A stretch of DNA of 64,000 nucleotides from Lacimicrobium alkaliphilum (GTDB taxonomy: Bacteria; Pseudomonadota; Gammaproteobacteria; Enterobacterales; Alteromonadaceae): positions 1-64,000 of the forward strand of contig NZ_NISX01000009.1 of the NCBI RefSeq assembly GCF_002591895.1, in the 5' to 3' direction. The notes below the pieces were generated by a model. The model searched no databases and had not been told where the DNA came from. It saw nothing but the letters and a program-made list of their open reading frames with translations. Positions 44,792-54,424 of this stretch are shown here, in pieces. Every line of letters begins with the position of its first letter. Positions within the stretch are counted from its first letter, which is position 1. A program made the translations under genes and the position numbers.

Positions 44792-45952
44792 GCTGGTATA
44801 GATATTCTCCAGTAAACTCAGGTCTTTGAGTCGCACCCACTCGTTGGCCTGATGAATACTGGCATTAGGCACTCCCAATTCAATAACCTGTGCATCGGCA
44901 TCAGCAAAGAAACGGCCATCTGAGGTGCCACCTGATGTTGAAAGCACCGGAAAAACACCGGTATGTTTATAGATAGCCTGTTCAGCATGGCCAATCAGGC
45001 TGTCTGTTTTTTGTGGATGAGTAAAATAAGGCTCGCACGGACGCTCCCACTCCAGCTCGAAGTCATCAGTTTGGGTGGCAACGGCATCGGCAATCAATGT
45101 TTTCAGTTCAGTCTGATTAAATCGGTGACTGTATCTGAGGTTAAAGCAAATATCGCACTGCGCAGGTACAATGTTATCAGTAAAACCGCCTGAGTTAATA
45201 TGTGTTATCTGTAGACTTGTTCCGGGAAAGTCATCGCTTCCTTCATCCCACTGCAGGGCGTTAAGTGTACTGACAACCCGGTTCATTTTATGAATGGCAT
45301 TATCCGCGTACTGAGGGTAAGCCACATGGCCCTGTTTTCCAAATACCCTGAGACGGGCAGAAATCGCGCCGCGACGTCCTGTTTTAATCGTATCACCCGT
45401 AGACATTCGGGCGGTTGGTTCGCCGACAATACAATAATCCAGTTTCACCTGCTGTTCATCCAACACAGCTTTGATGACCTTTGAACCATATTCGGCTTCA
45501 CCCTCCTCGTCGCTGGTTATCATCCACATTAACCGACATGACGGAGCAGGGACACGGGCGAGAAATCGCTCCGTTGCCGCAAGCATCGCCGCAATGCCGG
45601 TTTTCATATCTGCAGCACCGCGTCCAATCAGCTTGTCATCCCTGATATTGGCCGCAAATGGATCCTCAAGCCATTGTTCCAGGGGACCCGGCGGTACCAC
45701 ATCGGTATGCCCGGCAAAGGCCAGGGTTTTATCACCGTGCCCAAAACTGGCAATCAAATTATCGACTCCGTTACGGTGAACTGAGCGGCATGAAAAACCC
45801 AATGCACTGAGCTTCTCAGTCAGCCACTGCTGACATCCCATGTCATCCGGTGTAACTGAGCAGCGACGCATCAGGTTCTGACTATATTCAAGAGAGAGAA
45901 ATGGAGCTGTAGCTGAATTGTTGAGAGCACCCATAGCTGACTGACCGTGCAT
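44768..45952 (-). CDS. dapE: succinyl-diaminopimelate desuccinylase
   Basis: Zinc aminoacylase M20 enzyme of lysine and meso-diaminopimelate synthesis. Metal and catalytic motifs are in order: FAGHTDVVPPG, GRGAADMKTG, TSDEEGE and GEPTA, with HQANEW near the C terminus. The start is uncertain: ATG at 45952 or at 45934, neither with a clear ribosome binding site; the family usually has about 375-380 residues, slightly favouring the latter. It is followed by a convergent overlap with the OlsF-like gene. Confidence 0.93.
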   Translation of the reverse strand: MHGQSAMGALNNSATAPFLSLEYSQNLMRRCSVTPDDMGCQQWLTEKLSALGFSCRSVHRNGVDNLIASFGHGDKTLAFAGHTDVVPPGPLEQWLEDPFAANIRDDKLIGRGAADMKTGIAAMLAATERFLARVPAPSCRLMWMITSDEEGEAEYGSKVIKAVLDEQQVKLDYCIVGEPTARMSTGDTIKTGRRGAISARLRVFGKQGHVAYPQYADNAIHKMNRVVSTLNALQWDEGSDDFPGTSLQITHINSGGFTDNIVPAQCDICFNLRYSHRFNQTELKTLIADAVATQTDDFELEWERPCEPYFTHPQKTDSLIGHAEQAIYKHTGVFPVLSTSGGTSDGRFFADADAQVIELGVPNASIHQANEWVRLKDLSLLENIYTSLLENVAG

Positions 45953-46116
45953 GTGACCGTATTGCTATTTAATAAACACAAAGTGACAAGCACATGGCAC
46001 AATCAAGACAAATAGATGACAATGGCAATACCTTAAAGAATAAAATAGAATCAAAGGGTTATACTAAATGGAGTACTCTCCATTAACGTAATTGCTTTAA
46101 AAATAAAGGAATCGCT

Positions 46117-46290
46117 TTGCTAAGATTACTTTTTCTAATTCCTGCTGTACTTTGCCTGCTCTGGTACCTCTACCTGCGTAACCAGGGGTACAGCCTGGCG
46201 CAAGGCAAGCAGGGCTTTATCTATATCCTGTTGTTTTCGGCAGTCATTGGCGCCTTTTACGCCCTGATGCTATGGCTTACTCACCTTTAA
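46117..46290 (+). CDS. small two-helix membrane protein
   Basis: A 57-residue open frame starting at TTG with AAAGGA six bases upstream. It has two hydrophobic helices (about residues 2-20 and 36-54) joined by a basic, Gly/Gln-rich loop (RNQGYSLAQGKQGF). Such a clean two-helix pattern and ribosome binding site support a real gene. It lies alone between dapE and the M16 peptidase gene, and I do not recognise a family. Confidence 0.6.
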   Translation: MLRLLFLIPAVLCLLWYLYLRNQGYSLAQGKQGFIYILLFSAVIGAFYALMLWLTHL

Positions 46291-46411
46291 ACCTATAACA
46301 ATCTGAAGCACAGCCAGTAGTATTTAGCTGACCAGCCCGGATATGTGAGAGGCAGGAGAGGCAGGACCGCCAGATATTCGCCCTCTCTTTTACAAGCTTT
46401 ATGGCAAAGAA

Positions 46412-46438
46412 ATGCCAGTCAGCTGGGCTGACTGGCAT
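46412..46438 (-). terminator. hairpin terminator of the M16 peptidase gene
   Basis: A perfect 12-base inverted repeat (ATGCCAGTCAGC / GCTGACTGGCAT) lies 27 bases past the M16 peptidase stop. On the minus strand it is followed by the modest T-rich tract TTCTTTGCC, so termination may be partial. Confidence 0.6.
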
Positions 46439-46464
46439 CAGATTGGACCATCTTTCCGCGGTGT

Positions 46465-49323
46465 CTAAAGTAACTTACCATCACGGTCCAGCAAGATCGG
46501 TTCACGTTTGCTGAACTCTCTTACTCTCGGCAACTGAGTTTCGGCGTCGCCGACCACAATATAGTGCATTTGCTGCTCTTCACCGTACTTTTTAAACGTG
46601 GCTCGCACCTGTTCAAGTGGCATTTCCTGTAGCACCTTCTGGTCCTGTTCCAGGAAATTCAGTGGCAGATCCAGTCGGTCGATATCGAACATCATCCGAA
46701 CCAAATCGCCGGTGGTTTCAAAACGTAAGGCATTACCCTTTAACAGCAGGTTCCTGGTGTCATCCAAATCGTCCTGTGTGTAGGTCTCATCGTATTGACC
46801 AATCAGCTCACGAAACAACTGCAGTGATTCCAGGGTTACGTTAGCACGCACCTGAGACTGCACCACAAAGGGAGCGACATAATTTCGCCTGGATATACCG
46901 CTGTAAGCCCCATAGGTATAGCCCTTTTCAATACGCAGCGTCTGAAATAAACGCGCGCTTGAGCCTCCGCCCAGACGGTTCTGGGCAACATAAAAGGGGT
47001 AGTAATCCGGGTGCTGACCTTTCATTGCGGGTTTACCCGCCATAATCACAGACTGCTTGGCCCCGGGGATATCAATAAAGAACACCTCAGCCTGCTCAAT
47101 CGGTTCCACATCTGGTAGAGCGGGGATTGCCACTGGCTCACCCTGCCAGCTCTGTGTCAATGGTTTAATGCTACGGCGAATTTGTGCTTCTGTGATATCA
47201 CCTACCACATGCAGAGAGGCATTCTGCGGGCTGAGCTTTTGCTGATAGAACGTTTTCATATCCTCCAGGGTCAGCTCGCTAATGGTTTCCATGGTGCCGA
47301 CCGTTGGCATGCCAACACGGTGCTCGGTGCCGTAAAGCTGTCGATAAAATGCAGTGCTGGCCACTCTGGACGGATTAGCCTTGCTCTGCTGGATCAGATT
47401 AACACGTCTGGCTTTGAGTCGCTCAAATTCGGCTTCATCAAAACGGGGCTCAAGCAGCATTTCGGTGACCAGATCCATCGTGGACTCAAAGTTTCGCGCC
47501 AGAGTCGTGCCAGTAATCATCACCGACTCAAAACCGCCATTGACGGAAATTGAGGCACCCAGAAGGCCAATGGCATCTTCCAGTTGTTCGGGGGTTCTGT
47601 TCGCGGTGCCCTCATTCATCAGTTCGCCCAGCAAATTCACTTGCCCCAGTTTGTCCTGTGCCTCCAATATGGCACCACTTTCAATCCGCAGAATAAACTC
47701 CACAATTGGCAGTTCATTGTGGGGCAGATGGTAGAGCGTCATGCCGTTAGCAATTTTACCGCGGCTTATCTCGGGCATGGTGACCACCGGCGGCTCACCA
47801 AGAGGCGGCTCGGAACGGTCATGCAGGGTCGGTGTCTTGTTGTAATCAGCAATACTATCCGCGTCAAATTCCTGCTCAGCGCCCTCAACGATAGCCTCTT
47901 CTTTTACCTGCGCAGCGATTGCACCATCGACGATTAAGTCCGGTTCCTTATGTGGTACAAAACTGGTCAGAATATATGGCTTATCTTTAATATACTGCTG
48001 GTATACCCGCATCACATCTTCGCGGGTGACGGCCTTGAGACGACGAATATCTTCGCTCACAAAGCCGGGATCACCGGCAAACTCTTCGTAAACGCCTAAC
48101 TGAAACGCCTTGTTCAGATTGCTGGCAATGCCGCGGTAAAAGCTGGTTTCCTGACGCGCCTTAATGCGCTTCAGATCATTATCGCTGAACCCTTGCTGCT
48201 CAAACTGTTGCAAGGCCTTATGGATTGTTTGCTTAACAGCATCCAGGTCCTGACCGGCATTGGCGCGTACGCGGATAGTAAAGGTGCCGGCCAGCTCACT
48301 GCTGTCCTGAGAAGAAGATACACCGGGTGCGAGTTTGCCCTCTTCCACAATGGCCTTGTATAACGGGGCTCGCTTACCAAGACTCAATATCTCGCCAAGA
48401 ATAGCTAAGGCGTAGCTGTCAGGGTGGTAATCTTCCACCGTGGGCAGGGTCATACGCAACTCTGGCACCCGGGCAAACTTATCCAGATGATACAGACTCC
48501 TGGTGCCGTCAAGTTGCACTGGCATGGGTTGCATATCAGGCACCGGCTCAGAGGCTTTAATTTCACCGAACCAGGTTTCAACCATGGCTTTAGTTTGTTC
48601 GATATCAATATCTCCGGCAATCACCAATGTGGCGTTAGCCGGACCATAAAAAAGCTGGTAGAACTCCTTCACATCGCTTAACGTGGCAGCCTGCAAATCA
48701 TCCAGTTCACCGATCACTGTCCAGCTGTAGGGATGACCTTCTGGGTACAGGTTTTTGCGGATAACATGGTCGGTATGACCATAGGGACGGTTATCAACCC
48801 GTTGCCGCTTTTCGTTCTTAACCACCTGTTTTTCGCGCTCAAGGGCACCTTCGGTCACCGTATTAATCATATACCCAAGACGGTCTGAGTCTATCCACAT
48901 GACTTTCTCAAAGGCATCCTTAGGCACTACTTCGTAATAGATGGTCGCATCTGACCAGGTTCCGCCATTACGGGAGCCGCCGAGCTCTTCAATCATCTTA
49001 CGATTCGCACCCTGTGGTACATTTTCTGAATCGTTGAAGGCCATATGCTCAAAGAAATGAGCGAATCCGGTGCGCCCGGGCTTTTCACGACTCGAACCTA
49101 CATGCACCAGCGTCGATACAGCTACCAAAGGGTCAGACTTATCCTGATGCAGTATCACCGTGAGGCCATTATCGAGCTGATATTTTTCATAATCGAGTGA
49201 AAGGGTGTCGGGGCTGGACGATTCCTGTTGCTGTACTGCCGATGCCGAACTGTCCGATGGCGGATTCTGACAGCCTGACAGGCCGAGACTGAGTAGCGCT
49301 ATCCAAAGCCACTTATTGGTCAT
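46465..49323 (-). CDS. M16 family zinc peptidase, lipoprotein
   Basis: Membrane-anchored insulinase-type metallopeptidase, 952 residues from the ATG at 49323 (AAGGAA upstream). The signal peptide ends in the lipobox LSGC. The first M16 domain holds the inverted zinc motif HFFEH (AHFFEHMAFNDSEN) and the downstream Glu in the EREKQVVKNE helix; the second half (from about residue 540) is the non-catalytic partner domain. It resembles PqqL/zinc-protease lipoproteins of Alteromonadales, which degrade peptides in the periplasm. Starts further upstream would spoil the signal peptide. Confidence 0.92.
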   Translation of the reverse strand: MTNKWLWIALLSLGLSGCQNPPSDSSASAVQQQESSSPDTLSLDYEKYQLDNGLTVILHQDKSDPLVAVSTLVHVGSSREKPGRTGFAHFFEHMAFNDSENVPQGANRKMIEELGGSRNGGTWSDATIYYEVVPKDAFEKVMWIDSDRLGYMINTVTEGALEREKQVVKNEKRQRVDNRPYGHTDHVIRKNLYPEGHPYSWTVIGELDDLQAATLSDVKEFYQLFYGPANATLVIAGDIDIEQTKAMVETWFGEIKASEPVPDMQPMPVQLDGTRSLYHLDKFARVPELRMTLPTVEDYHPDSYALAILGEILSLGKRAPLYKAIVEEGKLAPGVSSSQDSSELAGTFTIRVRANAGQDLDAVKQTIHKALQQFEQQGFSDNDLKRIKARQETSFYRGIASNLNKAFQLGVYEEFAGDPGFVSEDIRRLKAVTREDVMRVYQQYIKDKPYILTSFVPHKEPDLIVDGAIAAQVKEEAIVEGAEQEFDADSIADYNKTPTLHDRSEPPLGEPPVVTMPEISRGKIANGMTLYHLPHNELPIVEFILRIESGAILEAQDKLGQVNLLGELMNEGTANRTPEQLEDAIGLLGASISVNGGFESVMITGTTLARNFESTMDLVTEMLLEPRFDEAEFERLKARRVNLIQQSKANPSRVASTAFYRQLYGTEHRVGMPTVGTMETISELTLEDMKTFYQQKLSPQNASLHVVGDITEAQIRRSIKPLTQSWQGEPVAIPALPDVEPIEQAEVFFIDIPGAKQSVIMAGKPAMKGQHPDYYPFYVAQNRLGGGSSARLFQTLRIEKGYTYGAYSGISRRNYVAPFVVQSQVRANVTLESLQLFRELIGQYDETYTQDDLDDTRNLLLKGNALRFETTGDLVRMMFDIDRLDLPLNFLEQDQKVLQEMPLEQVRATFKKYGEEQQMHYIVVGDAETQLPRVREFSKREPILLDRDGKLL

Positions 49324-49533
49324 ATTGTAATTCCTTGTTGTAATGATGTTTTCCTGTTTGCCGACAGACATTGCTGTCATGGCTACCTTAATCTGACTGG
49401 CGAATCCTGTCCAGACAGGCGTCGGTCTTCAACATGCAGAAACCTTGCAATAATGAGCTGATAGCAGCACACGTCTGAGCTCCTAAAACATCAGATTGGC
49501 GCACTGCCAGCTATTTGTCTGGTTACAACAGCC

Positions 49534-49569
49534 CAAAAAAAAAGCCAGCCCGCTAAGCGGGCTGGCATT
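49534..49569 (-). terminator. rho-independent terminator of oadGAB
   Basis: The perfect hairpin GCCAGCCCGCT / AGCGGGCTGGC is followed on the minus strand by nine T. It lies about 40 bases past the oadB stop codon. Confidence 0.92.
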
Positions 49570-49607
49570 GTCGGTATCGTTTGGATGACTTTTTGTCGTA
49601 CCCTTCG

Positions 49608-50738
49608 TTATCCCACCAGCGCTAACAGAATACCGGCGGCTACCGCTGAGCCCAGCACACCGGCAACGTTAGGCCCCATAGCATGCATCAGCAGGAAGTT
49701 ATGGGGGTTAGCATCAAGCCCCACTTTATTCACCACACGGGCCGCCATAGGCACAGCCGACACGCCTGCCGCACCAATCAGCGGGTTCACTTTGCCGCCA
49801 CTGACACGGTTCATCAGTTTGGCCATCAGCACTCCGGTTGCTGTACCAATTGCAAACGCTAATGCACCAAGCAGCAGGATCCCCAGAGTTTCCAGCTTCA
49901 GAAATTTATCGGCAGAGAGTTTGGAGCCCACCGCCAGCCCCAGAAAGATCGTCACGATATTGATCAGTTCGTTTTGTGCTGTTTTACTCAACCTGTCTAC
50001 CACGCCGCATTCGCGCATCAGATTGCCCAGACAAAACATCCCCACTAACGGCGTAGCCGTAGGCAGAACCATAATGGTTAACAATAACACTGCCAGCGGG
50101 AATAAGACCTTCTCTTTTTTGGACACCGTACGCAGCTGCTCCATACGAATTTCTCTTTCCGCCTGAGTGGTAAGCGCGCGCATAATCGGTGGCTGAATAA
50201 TCGGTACCAATGCCATGTAGGAATAGGCTGCTACCGCCACGGCCCCTAATAATTCTGGCGCCAGTTTAGACGCCAGGAAAATAGCTGTCGGTCCGTCGGC
50301 GCCCCCAATGATAGCAATGGCGGATGCCTCTTTGAGGGTAAACTCAAACCCGGGTATGGCGTTGAGTAAAATGGCACCAAACAAGGTAGCAAAAATACCA
50401 AACTGCGCCGCGGCACCGAGCAACAGCATACGGGGGTTGGCAATCAACGCGCCGAAGTCTGTCATTGCCCCCACTCCCATAAAAATCAGTAAAGGAAAGA
50501 CTCCCGTATCGATCCCCACGGCGTAAATATAATAGAGCATGCCACCGGGCTCGTTAAAACCCGCAAGAGGAATATTCGCCAGCAACGCACCGAAGCCTAT
50601 AGGCAACAACAATAAAGGCTCGAATTTTCTGACGATGGCCAGATACAGCAACAGCATTCCCACCACCATCATCACCAATTGGCCCACTTCAAAATTTGCC
50701 AGTGAAGTGGACTGCCAGAGCATCTGCAACTTCTCCAT
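49608..50738 (-). CDS. oadB: sodium-pumping oxaloacetate decarboxylase subunit beta
   Basis: Integral membrane subunit that decarboxylates the carboxybiotin and exports Na+. The 376 residues have about ten hydrophobic segments and the conserved [10 protein letters not shown] motif and the N-terminal GMLLLYLAI region. It follows oadA by eight bases and ends the oadG-A-B operon before a strong terminator. Confidence 0.95.
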   Translation of the reverse strand: MEKLQMLWQSTSLANFEVGQLVMMVVGMLLLYLAIVRKFEPLLLLPIGFGALLANIPLAGFNEPGGMLYYIYAVGIDTGVFPLLIFMGVGAMTDFGALIANPRMLLLGAAAQFGIFATLFGAILLNAIPGFEFTLKEASAIAIIGGADGPTAIFLASKLAPELLGAVAVAAYSYMALVPIIQPPIMRALTTQAEREIRMEQLRTVSKKEKVLFPLAVLLLTIMVLPTATPLVGMFCLGNLMRECGVVDRLSKTAQNELINIVTIFLGLAVGSKLSADKFLKLETLGILLLGALAFAIGTATGVLMAKLMNRVSGGKVNPLIGAAGVSAVPMAARVVNKVGLDANPHNFLLMHAMGPNVAGVLGSAVAAGILLALVG

Positions 50739-50746
50739 TACTGTAA

Positions 50747-52528
50747 TTACCCCAACGTCATCAGGGGCTGGCCGGATTGCACCGCGTCCCCTTCGCCGAC
50801 CAGAACTTCTGCCACGACCCCATCGTGAGCAGCACGCACTTCTGTTTCCATTTTCATGGCTTCCATGATCAGCACCACATCGCCTTTGCTCACCTCTTCA
50901 CCAGGCTTAGCCAGCAATTTAAAGATATTGCCTGCCAGCGGCGCATTAAGGGTTTCTGTACCATCAACGCTGGTTTTTTGTGGTTGTTGTTTATCGGCCT
51001 GTGGCGCCTCTGAAATATCGGTCAGTTCACCACTTTCAGCCACTTCTACGCTAAACACCTTGCCATCTACGCGCACTGAATACGTGGCAGGGCCTTTTTG
51101 TGGTGTGCCGCCCGAGGACTGACCTGATGGCTGGCTCTGTGCGCCAGGAGCCGGTTCAAAGGCGTCCGGGTTACCCCGGTTTTGTAAAAACTTCAGGCCA
51201 ATTTGCGGGAACAGTGCATAAGTCAAAACGTCATCCACTACCTCATCGGCCAGCCTGATATTTTCTTCTTTTGAAATATCTTTAAGCTCTTTACTGAGCT
51301 TGTCCATTTCATCATCAATTAAATCTGCCGGACGACATGTAATGGGCTCGCCACCTTCGAGTACCCGGCTTTGCAGTTCTTTATTCACCGGAGCTGCGGT
51401 GGCGCCATATTCGCCTTTGAGTACCGCCGCCGTTTCTTTAGTAATACTCTTGTAACGCTCCCCGGTCAGTACATTCAAAACCGCCTGACTGCCGACAATC
51501 TGAGAAGTAGGGGTCACCAGCGGAATAAAGCCGAGATCTTCGCGCACTGACGGGATTTCCTTCAGTACCTCATCCATTTTGTCTTCGGCACCCTGCTCAC
51601 GCAGCTGATTTTCCATATTGGTCAGCATGCCACCCGGCACCTGAGCAATAAGAATGCGCGAATCAACACCTTTCAGGCTGCCTTCAAATTTGGCATATTT
51701 TTTCCGCACTTCGCGAAAATAAGCTGCAATTTCTTCCAGTTTGATCAGATCCAGCCCGGTATCTCTTTCTGTTCCCTCCACCATAGACACGATGGTTTCT
51801 GTTGCCGAATGGCCGTAAGTCATACTCATAGAAGAAATCGAGGTATCCAGCATATCGATACCGGCATCAATGGCTTTTTGATAGGTGGCTGTACTTAACC
51901 CGGTAGTAGCATGGCATTGCATGGCAATAGGCACCGCCACGGCCTCTTTGAGCTGAGTAATTAACGCCTCGCACTCATAAGGCTTAAGCAGACCCGCCAT
52001 ATCTTTGATACAGATGGAGTGAACCCCCATATCCTCCAGCTGCCGGGCCATATTAATCCATACATCCAGTGAATGTACCGGGCTGACCGTATAGGAAATC
52101 GTACCCTGAGCATGGGCCCCCACTTCAATGGCTGACTTGATAGCAGTTTGCAAATTGCGCACATCGTTCATCGCATCAAAAATGCGGAACACGTCTACAC
52201 CGTTGCTGTGAGCACGCTCAACAAACTTGCGCACTACATCGTCAGCATAGTGACGATAACCCAACAGGTTCTGCCCCCGTAACAGCATCTGCTGTTTGGT
52301 ATTAGGCATAGCTGTTTTAAGCTCACGAATTCTGTCCCATGGGTCTTCACCAAGATAACGGATACAGGCATCGAATGTTGCCCCGCCCCATGTTTCCAGA
52401 GACCAATAACCAATGGCATCAAGCTTTTCTGCAATGGGTAGCATATCGTCGAGGCGCATACGTGTGGCCAGCAGAGACTGATGACCGTCCCTGAGTACAA
52501 GTTCGGTAATAGCTAGTGGATTGGACAT
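50747..52528 (-). CDS. oadA: oxaloacetate decarboxylase subunit alpha
   Basis: Carboxyltransferase and biotin-carrier subunit of the Na+ pump, 593 residues. The N-terminal carboxyltransferase domain starts with [14 protein letters not shown] and GATFDACIR. After a Pro/Gln/Ser-rich linker (about residues 470-490) comes the biotinyl domain with the biotinylated Lys in EAMKMETEV. Order and spacing with oadG and oadB are classic. Confidence 0.96.
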   Translation of the reverse strand: MSNPLAITELVLRDGHQSLLATRMRLDDMLPIAEKLDAIGYWSLETWGGATFDACIRYLGEDPWDRIRELKTAMPNTKQQMLLRGQNLLGYRHYADDVVRKFVERAHSNGVDVFRIFDAMNDVRNLQTAIKSAIEVGAHAQGTISYTVSPVHSLDVWINMARQLEDMGVHSICIKDMAGLLKPYECEALITQLKEAVAVPIAMQCHATTGLSTATYQKAIDAGIDMLDTSISSMSMTYGHSATETIVSMVEGTERDTGLDLIKLEEIAAYFREVRKKYAKFEGSLKGVDSRILIAQVPGGMLTNMENQLREQGAEDKMDEVLKEIPSVREDLGFIPLVTPTSQIVGSQAVLNVLTGERYKSITKETAAVLKGEYGATAAPVNKELQSRVLEGGEPITCRPADLIDDEMDKLSKELKDISKEENIRLADEVVDDVLTYALFPQIGLKFLQNRGNPDAFEPAPGAQSQPSGQSSGGTPQKGPATYSVRVDGKVFSVEVAESGELTDISEAPQADKQQPQKTSVDGTETLNAPLAGNIFKLLAKPGEEVSKGDVVLIMEAMKMETEVRAAHDGVVAEVLVGEGDAVQSGQPLMTLG

Positions 52529-52540
52529 GGGATCTCCGAG

Positions 52541-52789
52541 TTAAGGTTGTTTACGATACTGATGAACTGCAGTGGTAATGGCTGCTGCGAGTGCCGGCGA
52601 TGGCCCTTTGCGGGCGACAGGAAAACGCGCTTCGGTAGCCGCAGTCGCCGCTCCCGGGAATTTCCGGCAGAAAAGGCTGATCAGATGCACAGCGCCGATC
52701 AACAGGACAAGGAAGATAAAAACCACGACCATGCCAACCAAAAGCAGCAAGCCGGCATCCTGCAATTGTGAAACTAACTCTGGTGTCAT
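52541..52789 (-). CDS. oadG: oxaloacetate decarboxylase subunit gamma
   Basis: Small 82-residue assembly subunit with one N-terminal membrane helix (LLLLVGMVVVFIFLVLLIGA) and a hydrophilic C-terminal tail. It opens the oadGAB operon, 12 bases before oadA. The C-terminal Zn-binding His of other OadG proteins is represented only by a single His in the last ten residues. Confidence 0.9.
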   Translation of the reverse strand: MTPELVSQLQDAGLLLLVGMVVVFIFLVLLIGAVHLISLFCRKFPGAATAATEARFPVARKGPSPALAAAITTAVHQYRKQP

Positions 52790-53040
52790 TGCTCTCGCCC
52801 AATTGAATGAAAGACCAGATAAGTAACATGGCGATCTGAAAAAAACAATATAAGCCTGCTGCCAAAAAAGGATAACAAATTACTTTTTATTCATAGAAAA
52901 CGAATATTTATGTTTTAAACAGCAAATAGATACGACTTATATGCTTTAGTGGCAACAGACAAATATTGAAAGTTTTTCCGTCACAAACGGTCTGTTTAGG
53001 TTAATAGCAAAATTGATCATCAGCAAAACCCGGAATCGAT

Positions 53041-53274
53041 ATGTGTAGTTCACCTAAAAGCAGTATGACAGCCAGAGCCCCTAAACAAATTATCAGGGGA
53101 GTACTGGAGGAGATGAGCCCGGAGCAGAGAAAGCGCTTTGCACAAACTGCAAATCGGGCCGACGAACGTCGGCGCCAGAGACTGGAAACACAATCCCGCT
53201 GGCAGGCTAAACATAAAAATAAAGCGAAGCAGAGAAATACCGGTAACTGGTTCAGCAATCTGTTCAGAATTTAA
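53041..53274 (+). CDS. small basic hypothetical protein
   Basis: A 77-residue, strongly charged product with a helical Arg/Lys/Gln-rich middle (RADERRRQRLETQ) and an aromatic C terminus (NWFSNLF). The start could be the ATG at 53041 or the one eight codons later; neither has a good ribosome binding site. It lies 13 bases before the carboxymuconolactone-decarboxylase-like gene on the same strand, which supports it being real. The 250 bases between it and oadG are AT-rich and hold no gene. Confidence 0.5.
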   Translation: MCSSPKSSMTARAPKQIIRGVLEEMSPEQRKRFAQTANRADERRRQRLETQSRWQAKHKNKAKQRNTGNWFSNLFRI

Positions 53275-53287
53275 CTAAGGAGAATCC

Positions 53288-53827
53288 ATGAGCAAATTTC
53301 CCCTCTATGATAAAAATTCGGCCCCTGAAGATAGCAAAAAAATGCTTGAAGACGCAGAAAAATCGATGGGCATGGTGCCCAACCTATTTGCCGTGATGGC
53401 TGGCTCACCGGCTGTACTTGAGGCTTACCAGACGCTCAATCAGCTCTTTACTCAGTCCGGTCTCAGCGATGAAGAGCAGACCGTGGTCTGGCAAACCATT
53501 AATATCACTAATGATTGTCATTATTGCGTACCAGCCCATACTGCTATCGCTCATTCAATGAAAATTGATCAGGATATTATTGATGCATTGAGAAATGACA
53601 CTAAACTACAGAACAACAAACTCGAAGTACTGCGCACAACAGTGAAAGCATTACTTAATGAGCGTGGCAGGCTGAATGAGAAACAGACCATAGCTTTTTA
53701 TGACGCAGGATTTAATCAGGCACAGTTAATGGAAGTAGTATTGGGTATCAGCCAGAAAACCCTGAGCAACTATATTAATCATCTTGCTGCAACGCCATTG
53801 GATAAAGCCTTTGATAAATTTTCCTGA
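53288..53827 (+). CDS. AhpD-like carboxymuconolactone decarboxylase family protein
   Basis: A 179-residue helical protein of the CMD/AhpD fold with the redox motif DCHYCVPAHTAIAH, in which two Cys three apart and a following His form the peroxidase-type site. Members are alkylhydroperoxidase-like or peroxidase-related. Strong AAGGAG ribosome binding site. Its substrate is not evident; possibly co-transcribed with the small gene upstream. Confidence 0.88.
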   Translation: MSKFPLYDKNSAPEDSKKMLEDAEKSMGMVPNLFAVMAGSPAVLEAYQTLNQLFTQSGLSDEEQTVVWQTINITNDCHYCVPAHTAIAHSMKIDQDIIDALRNDTKLQNNKLEVLRTTVKALLNERGRLNEKQTIAFYDAGFNQAQLMEVVLGISQKTLSNYINHLAATPLDKAFDKFS

Positions 53828-53890
53828 GTAATATCAATCCATATAGATAATCCGGGCTTATAGCCAACACGCTTAAGACCCGGAACAGAT

Positions 53891-54424
53891 ATGAGTATCC
53901 ACCTTGCCCTTATACAGGATATGCCAGTGAAGCAGCACTACAATAAGACCCTGGAACAGGGCATTGACTTTCTCATCACCCTTTCTGACCAGGGGTATCT
54001 AACCCCTAAGACTCCCGGATGGAGCCCTGTGGGCAGGCATTTCCGGCATATCATTGATCATTTTCTGGCTATAAAAACCGCCATGGCGAACAAAGTGGTA
54101 AATTATGATCAGCGCCACAGAGGCAGTAAAACAGAAAGAAACAGAGCACTGGCAATACAGCAATTGCAGAGCCTGCAACACTGGCTGACAGAACTGGATG
54201 ACGCCATCTTAGACCAGCCAGTTATAGTAACGTCAGATATCGGTATTGGTAAATGCTGTCAGGTATCTGTGCAAAGCACTGTTGGCCGGGAGCTGATGTT
54301 TGCCTGTAGTCATGCCATTCATCACTATGCGTTGATAAAACAGCTCACGGATAACCAAAGCCAGCCTTCTGATTTCGGCCTGGCACCGGCCACCGCCAGC
54401 TTTGAACGTAGGCTAAATCAGTAA
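53891..54424 (+). CDS. DinB-like four-helix protein
   Basis: A 177-residue protein with the DinB/YfiT metal-binding pattern: an N-terminal His in HFRHIIDHF and a C-terminal pair in SHAIHHYALI. The family has a four-helix bundle and often acts as a metal-dependent thiol transferase or binder; the reaction here is unknown. It overlaps the convergent OlsF-like gene by seven bases. Confidence 0.75.
   Translation: MSIHLALIQDMPVKQHYNKTLEQGIDFLITLSDQGYLTPKTPGWSPVGRHFRHIIDHFLAIKTAMANKVVNYDQRHRGSKTERNRALAIQQLQSLQHWLTELDDAILDQPVIVTSDIGIGKCCQVSVQSTVGRELMFACSHAIHHYALIKQLTDNQSQPSDFGLAPATASFERRLNQ

Noticed and set aside
53001..53258. A hydrophobic 85-codon minus-strand frame opposite the small basic gene
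   Set aside because: It is the antisense image of the Lys/Arg/Gln-rich frame; antisense of charged codons tends to give Leu/Phe/Cys-rich products, and no ribosome binding site is seen.
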